From NCBI GenBank assembly GCA_004357655.1, contig SMVQ01000172.1, forward strand, positions 1 to 41,550: a DNA stretch of 41,550 bases. Reading direction: 5' to 3'. Source of the DNA: Planctomycetota bacterium. GTDB lineage: Bacteria > Planctomycetota > UBA1135 > GCA-002686595. The notes beneath the pieces were generated by a model. The model was not told the DNA's origin. It was given only the letters and a program-made list of their open reading frames with translations, and ran no database searches. Positions within the stretch are counted from its first letter, which is position 1, and every line of letters starts with the position of its first letter. This document shows, one piece after another, positions 36,604 to 41,550 of the stretch. The position numbers and the translations under genes were made by a program.

Positions 36604-37449
36604 ATGTCTGAGATCACAGCCCAATTGGTGCGCGACCTGCGCGAGAAATCCGGCGCCGGAATGATGGACTGCAAGAAGGCCCTCACCGCCACGGGTGGGG
36701 ACTTCGAGGCCGCCTTCGACCACCTGCGCAAATCGGGCCTCAAGGCCGCGGACAAGCGGCTCGGGCGCGCGACCGGCGAGGGGCGGGTCTCCGCCGTCAT
36801 CGCCGACGACGGGCGCTCCGGCTCGATGGTGGCCCTCTCCTGCGAGACGGACTTCGTGGCCAGGACCACCGACTTCGAGGCCTTCCTGGGGGATCTCGGG
36901 GCGCACGTGCTGGAGCACCGGCCCGGCGACGTGCCCGCGGCCCTCGGCCAGCCCTGGAAGGGCGAGGGCACCGTCGAGGACGCTCTCAAGCTGACGATCA
37001 GCAAGCTCGGTGAGAACATCCTGGTCTCCGCCGTGGAGCGGTTCGAGAACCCGGCCGGCTACGTGGTCGCCTACGTGCACCACGACCTGAAGAAGGGCGC
37101 GATCGTCTCGGTCACGACCGACGCCGGTGTGGCCGCGGCCGAAGCGGTGCTGAGAGACCTGTGCATGCACATCGTCGTGTACTCGCCCGAAGGGCTCTCA
37201 CGCGACGAGATCTCCGCGCGCGAAATCGAGCGCGAGAAGGACATCTACCGCGAAGAGGTCAAGGCCAAGCCGGAGGAGATCCAGGACAAGATCATCGCGG
37301 GCAAGCTCGAGAAGTTCTTCGCGGCCAGGATCGTCACGGAGCAGCCCTGGGTGAAGGACGACAAGCTCACCGTTCAGAAGGCGCTCGAGAACGCGCTGGG
37401 GACGGGCGCCCGGATCGCGGGCTTCGCGCGTGTCGAGGTCGGCGCTTGA
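36604..37449 (+). CDS. tsf: Translation elongation factor Ts
   Basis: This 281-residue protein starts MSEITAQLVRDLREKSGAGM and has the conserved UBA-like N-terminal segment (GAGMMDCKKALTATGGD) and the TDFVARTTDF motif of the core that contacts EF-Tu. It is the guanine nucleotide exchange factor for EF-Tu in the cytoplasm. Length and motifs match the standard bacterial form with one core dimerisation region. It lies 136 bases after rpsB and 40 bases before pyrH, so it sits in the conserved translation cluster. Confidence 0.95.
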   Translation: MSEITAQLVRDLREKSGAGMMDCKKALTATGGDFEAAFDHLRKSGLKAADKRLGRATGEGRVSAVIADDGRSGSMVALSCETDFVARTTDFEAFLGDLGAHVLEHRPGDVPAALGQPWKGEGTVEDALKLTISKLGENILVSAVERFENPAGYVVAYVHHDLKKGAIVSVTTDAGVAAAEAVLRDLCMHIVVYSPEGLSRDEISAREIEREKDIYREEVKAKPEEIQDKIIAGKLEKFFAARIVTEQPWVKDDKLTVQKALENALGTGARIAGFARVEVGA

Positions 37450-37489
37450 TCCCATCCGGCGTTCACGCTCCCGGACGAACCACCGGCGA

Positions 37490-38236
37490 ATGACTTTCCA
37501 ACGCGTCCTCCTCAAGCTGTCTGGAGAAGCCCTCGGCGACCCCGAAGACGGGCACGGCATCGATCCCGAGATGGTCCGGCGCATCGCCGAGCAGATCGGA
37601 CGGGTGGCCAAGGTCGGCGTCGAGGTGGCGGTCGTGTGCGGGGGCGGCAACATCCTGCGCGGAGCGGAGTTCAGTCGGCTCGGCGGGCACCGTGCCAACG
37701 CCGACTACATGGGGATGCTCGGCACCGTCATCAACGCCATGGCGCTGTCCGACGCCATCGAGCAACAGGGGTTCGAGACCCGGGTCGCCACGGCGCTCGA
37801 GATCCGGCAGGTCGCGGAACCCTTCCTGCGCCGGCGCGCCCTCGCGCACCTCGAGAGTGGGCGGATCCTCATCCTCGCTGCGGGGACGGGCAATCCGTTC
37901 TTCACCACGGACACGGCCGCCGCGCTGCGCGCCACTGAGCTCAGTTGCGACGTGCTGCTCAAGGCCACGAAGGTCGACGGCGTCTACAGCGCGGATCCGA
38001 AGCTCGATCCGGACGCCGTGCGCTACGAGAGCCTCACCTACATGGATGTCCTGAACCAGAGGCTCGGGGTGATGGACAGTACGGCGATCGCCATGTGCAT
38101 GGAGCATGACCTACCCGTAATCGTCTTCGACCTCTTCGAGGAGGGTAACCTGGAGCGGGTGGTTCGCGGCGAGCCGATAGGCACTACCATCCGTGCCGAG
38201 ACCAGTGAGGGCACGACGAGCAGGAGCCAGCGATGA
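37490..38236 (+). CDS. pyrH: Uridylate kinase PyrH
   Basis: The ATG at 37490 gives 248 residues beginning MTFQRVLLKLSGEAL; the upstream frame is open to 37430 but overlaps the tsf end. Conserved amino-acid-kinase features are VVCGGGNILRG, RANADYMGMLGTVINAMAL, ILAAGTGNPFFTTDTAAALRA and LLKATKVDGVYSADP. The enzyme phosphorylates UMP to UDP as a hexamer and is feedback-controlled by UTP and GTP in relatives. Its stop overlaps the frr start (ATGA), so translation is coupled. Confidence 0.95.
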   Translation: MTFQRVLLKLSGEALGDPEDGHGIDPEMVRRIAEQIGRVAKVGVEVAVVCGGGNILRGAEFSRLGGHRANADYMGMLGTVINAMALSDAIEQQGFETRVATALEIRQVAEPFLRRRALAHLESGRILILAAGTGNPFFTTDTAAALRATELSCDVLLKATKVDGVYSADPKLDPDAVRYESLTYMDVLNQRLGVMDSTAIAMCMEHDLPVIVFDLFEEGNLERVVRGEPIGTTIRAETSEGTTSRSQR

Positions 38237-38793
38237 CCTACAAGGAAGTACAAGCGGACGCCAAGGAGCGCATGGACAAGGCCCTGGCGCACCTGCACGA
38301 GATGCTGAAGGGCATCCGTACGTCGCGGGCGTCGTCCGCGCTCGTCGACCACATCCGCGTGGACTACTACGGCACGCAGACGCCGCTGGGACAGCTCGCT
38401 TCGATCTCGATCCCCGAACCCCGCCAGATCGTGATCAAGCCGTTCGACGCCTCGGTGATCACCGGGATCGTGAAGGCGATCCAGAAGTCCGACCTCGGGA
38501 TCCAGCCGGACAGCGACGGCAAGATCGTGCGCCTGACGATGCCGCCCCTGTCGGGCGAGCAGCGCAAGAAGTACGCGGCGAAGGTCAAGGAGATCTGCGA
38601 AGAAGGCCGGATCTCCATGCGCAACGTGCGGCGCGACGTGAACAAGCACGCCGACGCCCTCAAGAAGAGCAGCGAGCTCACCGAGGACGAGAACCGGAAG
38701 CTGCACGAGGAGATCCAGACCCTCCTCAAGGAGTACGAGGGCAAGGTCACCAGCGTCCAGGAGCAGAAGACCGCGGAGATCCTGGCCGTCTGA
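38233..38793 (+). CDS. frr: Ribosome recycling factor
   Basis: This 186-residue protein carries the family hallmarks RTSRASSALVDHIRVDYYG, PEPRQIVIKPFDASVI, LTMPPLSGEQRKKYAAKVKE and VRRDVNKHADALKKSSELTE. The three-helix bundle and small beta/alpha domain are therefore complete. With EF-G it splits post-termination ribosomes. The start overlaps the pyrH stop (ATGA), and it is the last gene of the cluster. About 130 bases later the tRNA-Lys gene begins. Confidence 0.95.
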   Translation: MTYKEVQADAKERMDKALAHLHEMLKGIRTSRASSALVDHIRVDYYGTQTPLGQLASISIPEPRQIVIKPFDASVITGIVKAIQKSDLGIQPDSDGKIVRLTMPPLSGEQRKKYAAKVKEICEEGRISMRNVRRDVNKHADALKKSSELTEDENRKLHEEIQTLLKEYEGKVTSVQEQKTAEILAV

Positions 38794-38924
38794 CCGCGGC
38801 GCTGCGCCCCCGCGGAGCGTGGGAAATCCGCGGGAGGCTCTGGTGGACGTGGCGGCCGGTTTTGTATCCTCCGCGCGCTCTTCGCCGGCGCCAGCGCAAC
38901 GCGCGCCAGCGGAGCAACCGAGGT

Positions 38925-39000
<76 letters not shown>

Positions 39001-39002
39001 CC

Positions 39003-39947
39003 TCAATCCGCGTCGCTGACCCGCGCGGCCTCCAGGGTGGAGATCCCGCCCAGGGCACGATACGCCCGCGCCCAATAGGCGCACCGCGTGCAGCCGGCGA
39101 GCGCCTCGAGCAGCAGCATCGCGGCGAGGATGGGGGTCCCCACCAGGAGCGGCAGATCCAGGCGGAGCAGGGAGATGGCTGCGAGGAGCCCGATGGCGAC
39201 CGTGAAGTAGAGCACGGCGTCGACGATCGTGGCGCGCGCCGTCGCCATCGGGTCGTTCTTGGCGATGCGCCAGGCGTGCAGGAGTGCGGAGGCGACGCCG
39301 CGGCGGTTCTGCACGAGGCTGTGCAGCGCGATCTGGAAGACGATCGATAGGAGGAAGCCGTAGAACAGGATCAGCCCGACCGCGATGCCCGAGACGAGCA
39401 CCGAGACGATGCTGTTCCCGTCGACGTTCAAGACGTCGATCAGGAGCCGCGCGGGTCCGACGAAGATCAACGCGGCGAAGAACATCATGAGCAGGAGCTG
39501 GATCCAGAGCCCCATGGTCGCGCGCGTGAGACCCTTCCCCGCGCGCCAGGCCTGCCGCAGCTTGGGCGCACGCCGATGGCCGCGCGCATCGAGCCACACC
39601 TCGCGCGGAGAGAGGCGCGCCAGGCCGGCCACGACTCTGAAGGACACGAGGCAGAGGAGGATGAAGATGGGCAGCGGGACGTCGCGGTAGAGCACGAGCG
39701 GTTCGAAGCTGCGCTTGATGTCGAGCGGTAGTCTCAGGTTCGAGAGCAAGCCCTCCCAGCGAGTGCCCGGCACGGCGACCGAGAGCACGGTGAGGCCGAA
39801 GGTCCAGCCGAGGCTGAGGGTCTGATAGAAGAACCCCGCTACCCAGAGCCCGCTCGGCACCGCGCCCTGGCGCGCGGACTGTGCGAGCGCGTCCGTGGCC
39901 TCGCGGAGCGTCCAGACCGCACCGGGCTCGCCTCTCAGACTGGCCAT
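39003..39947 (-). CDS. Multi-pass membrane protein of unknown function
   Basis: The protein has 314 residues from the ATG at 39947. Hydrophobic segments lie near residues 32-60, 91-110, 145-165, 181-210 and 240-285, so six or so membrane passes are likely. The cytoplasmic-looking loop SPREVWLDARGHRRAPKLRQ is basic. I do not recognise a family or catalytic motif; the helical C-terminal part (LAGCTRCAYWARAYRALGG) carries two cysteines. Its stop codon is only two bases beyond the CCA of the tRNA-Lys gene on the other strand, so the gene is packed against it. It lies 55 bases from the M61-type peptidase, in the same direction. Confidence 0.6.
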   Translation of the reverse strand: MASLRGEPGAVWTLREATDALAQSARQGAVPSGLWVAGFFYQTLSLGWTFGLTVLSVAVPGTRWEGLLSNLRLPLDIKRSFEPLVLYRDVPLPIFILLCLVSFRVVAGLARLSPREVWLDARGHRRAPKLRQAWRAGKGLTRATMGLWIQLLLMMFFAALIFVGPARLLIDVLNVDGNSIVSVLVSGIAVGLILFYGFLLSIVFQIALHSLVQNRRGVASALLHAWRIAKNDPMATARATIVDAVLYFTVAIGLLAAISLLRLDLPLLVGTPILAAMLLLEALAGCTRCAYWARAYRALGGISTLEAARVSDAD

Positions 39948-40002
39948 GGATCCGTCATGCGACGCTTCGTGGGGAGCATTTTCCGCGCACCCTCATCGCC
40001 GT

Positions 40003-41550
40003 TCATGGTCGCGCGGACGGGACCGCGCGCTCCTTCGACTCCGGGCCGAGCCAGCCCTCGAGCCATCGCTTGCGAGCGCCTGTCAGTCCCTTCGCGAGCG
40101 CGATCCTGGTCTTGCGACGCCCGTCCGCGCGGAGGGTCACGGGTCGCGTCTGGAGGCGTCCGTGGCGGAAGAGGGCGACCGCCTTCGTCGTACCCGGCTC
40201 GCCCTCGCCCAGGAGGCGGCGCCAGTTGTCCGTTCCGAGCCGCTCCCCGTCGACCGCGATGAGCTCGTCGCCACGGTCGAGCCCCGCCTCCTCGGCGGCG
40301 GAGTCCGGCTCGACGTTGCGCACCTTCACGCGGCCGTCGACCGCGACCTCCAGGCCGAGGGTGCCCAGGATCTTGCGTCGGAACGTGCGCTTCTCCTCCT
40401 TCGGAGTCGCCGCCCCGTACGTGAGCTCGAGCCCGATCGTCTTGCACACGCGCTTGAACGGCAGCTTGCCCGTGCCGTCGAGCGCCGACCGCAGGAAGGT
40501 GCGCAGGGACACCCCGGTCACCTCGGCCGCCGTGCGCTCGAAGGCTTCCTCGTCGAACCCGAGCTCCGCGTCGCCGTGGGCCCGGAACATCGCGACCATG
40601 ACCTCGTCGAGGGTGTGCCGGCCGTTCGTCTCGGCGCGGATCATGAGGTCGATCAGCCAGCCGACCAGGGCGCCTTTCGTGTAGTAGTCCACGAAGGCGT
40701 TGAGGGCGTTCCCGGCGTGCTCGCGGCGCGGGCTCCAGGTCGCCTTCGTCCACGTGTTGAACGACGACTCGCGCAGGGTCATCACGCGTCGCCCGGGCAT
40801 GTCGTGGTAGCGATCGACGAAGTACGCGAGCCAGTCGAGGAACTGCTGGCGCGTCCAGGCGCCGGCCTGCCGTAGAGAGTACAAGCAGTAGTACTCCGTG
40901 AGCCCCTCGGCGATCCAGAGCCCCGGCGTGTGCGTCTCCTTCGTGTAGTCGAACGGGCCGAGTCCGAGCGGTCGCATGCGCTTCACGTTCCAGGCGTGGA
41001 AGTACTCGTGGCTCATCACGGACAGGAGCCAGTCGTAGCGCAGGGGATCGGGGTCGTCGAGGTAGGACGTCAGCGTGAGGTGTGTCGAGTTCAGGTGCTC
41101 GAGCGCGCCGCCCCTGCAGAGCGTCGGGTGCGCGTGCAGCATGAACCAGTACTCGTCGAACGGAAAGCCGCCGAACATCCGGCGGAAGAAGCGCACGAAG
41201 CGCTTCGTGTCGTCGACGAGGCGCGGCAGGTTCTGCTCCTCGTGGCCGTACTCGTGGACCACGATGTGGTGGGGGACGCCCGCGACCGTGAAGGTCTCCT
41301 GCCGGAACTTTCCGACTTCGATGGGGGCGTCGATGAACGTGTCGTAGTCGATGGCGCCCCACGTGTTCCGTTTCACATGCGGGTCGAGCCCCGTCGCGAC
41401 GCGGGCGCCGCGGGGCACGGCGATCGTCACCGTGTGCGGGGCGCGCTTCCCGCCGACGACGTACGGAAAGAACGACCCCCCTGTGATGTGCGCGTGCGTC
41501 TCGTCCACGTGGCTCGCGGCGCACGACAGGGTGTTCGCGTACGAGCGCCA
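40003..41550 (-). CDS. M61-type glycyl aminopeptidase, N-terminus beyond window
   Basis: The frame is open from the window edge to the TGA at 40005-40003, so the start lies outside. A GTG at 41508 is internal to it, as the preceding residues (WRSYANTLSCAASHVDETH) fit the family. The zinc site is HEYFHAWNVKRM followed by the glutamate in LWIAEGLTEYY. The usual M61 features are present in order: the TGGSFFPYVVGG start of the catalytic region, the LEHLNSTHLTL active-site strand, the helical domain, and a C-terminal PDZ domain (AAEEAGLDRGDELIAVDGERL). M61 enzymes release N-terminal glycine or alanine and are often extracytoplasmic; no signal peptide can be seen here. It lies 55 bases upstream of the membrane protein. 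Confidence 0.9.
   Translation of the reverse strand, partial: WRSYANTLSCAASHVDETHAHITGGSFFPYVVGGKRAPHTVTIAVPRGARVATGLDPHVKRNTWGAIDYDTFIDAPIEVGKFRQETFTVAGVPHHIVVHEYGHEEQNLPRLVDDTKRFVRFFRRMFGGFPFDEYWFMLHAHPTLCRGGALEHLNSTHLTLTSYLDDPDPLRYDWLLSVMSHEYFHAWNVKRMRPLGLGPFDYTKETHTPGLWIAEGLTEYYCLYSLRQAGAWTRQQFLDWLAYFVDRYHDMPGRRVMTLRESSFNTWTKATWSPRREHAGNALNAFVDYYTKGALVGWLIDLMIRAETNGRHTLDEVMVAMFRAHGDAELGFDEEAFERTAAEVTGVSLRTFLRSALDGTGKLPFKRVCKTIGLELTYGAATPKEEKRTFRRKILGTLGLEVAVDGRVKVRNVEPDSAAEEAGLDRGDELIAVDGERLGTDNWRRLLGEGEPGTTKAVALFRHGRLQTRPVTLRADGRRKTRIALAKGLTGARKRWLEGWLGPESKERAVPSARP

Noticed and set aside
40003-41508. GTG at 41508 as the true start of the M61-type peptidase
   Set aside because: The 14 codons before it are in frame and fit the family, and the N-terminal M61 domain would otherwise be missing, so the gene continues past the window edge.

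Overview
The window is about 41.5 kb of very GC-rich bacterial chromosome carrying both housekeeping genes and lineage-specific surface proteins. The proteins point to a planctomycete: several large membrane-anchored proteins built from carboxypeptidase-regulatory-like beta-sandwich repeats, two secreted HExxH proteins of a type I associate with planctomycete DUF1570 proteins, an NPCBM-type protein, and a secreted protein whose C-terminal domain (NFQAWFRD motif) I recall as recurrent in environmental planctomycetes. This placement comes from family recollection, not from a search.

Layout. 1-3846 (+): two surface-type repeat proteins, the first cut by the window edge. 3863-10925 (-): a secreted DUF4082-like protein, then a tightly packed run read from 10925 leftwards: ABC ATPase, ABC permease, a candidate 57-residue small gene, a rhodanese-MoeB/ThiF fusion, a repeat protein and a DUF819 membrane protein. 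10982-14800 (+): a divergent small kinase-like protein, then trkA and trkH for potassium uptake. 15120-19228 (-): two exported metallopeptidase-like proteins and a lipoprotein. 19490-26503 (+): two large paralogous repeat proteins and a HAD hydrolase. 26500-32202 (-): a chaperone cluster in transcription order groEL (GGM tail), groEL (no GGM tail), dnaJ, grpE and an FmdB zinc ribbon; no groES or dnaK is present. 32623-34947: an NPCBM protein and a convergent GGDEF protein. 35086-38793 (+): the classical rpsB-tsf-pyrH-frr translation cluster behind a good sigma70-type promoter, followed by tRNA-Lys(UUU). 39003-41550 (-): a multi-pass membrane protein and an M61-type peptidase that runs off the right edge.

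The most unusual structure is non-coding. Three intergenic regions are occupied by very large inverted repeats: a perfect palindrome with 61-bp arms and a 4-nt loop (11757-11882); a palindrome with 26-bp perfect core arms inside a longer imperfect one (33860-34003); and an inverted repeat with about 128-bp arms (14797-15123) whose ends coincide with the stop codons of the two converging genes and whose arms are each a string of five small hairpins. None encodes a transposase or recognisable protein. They may be mobile palindromic elements, bidirectional terminators or both.

I saw no CRISPR array, insertion sequence with transposase, prophage or rRNA.
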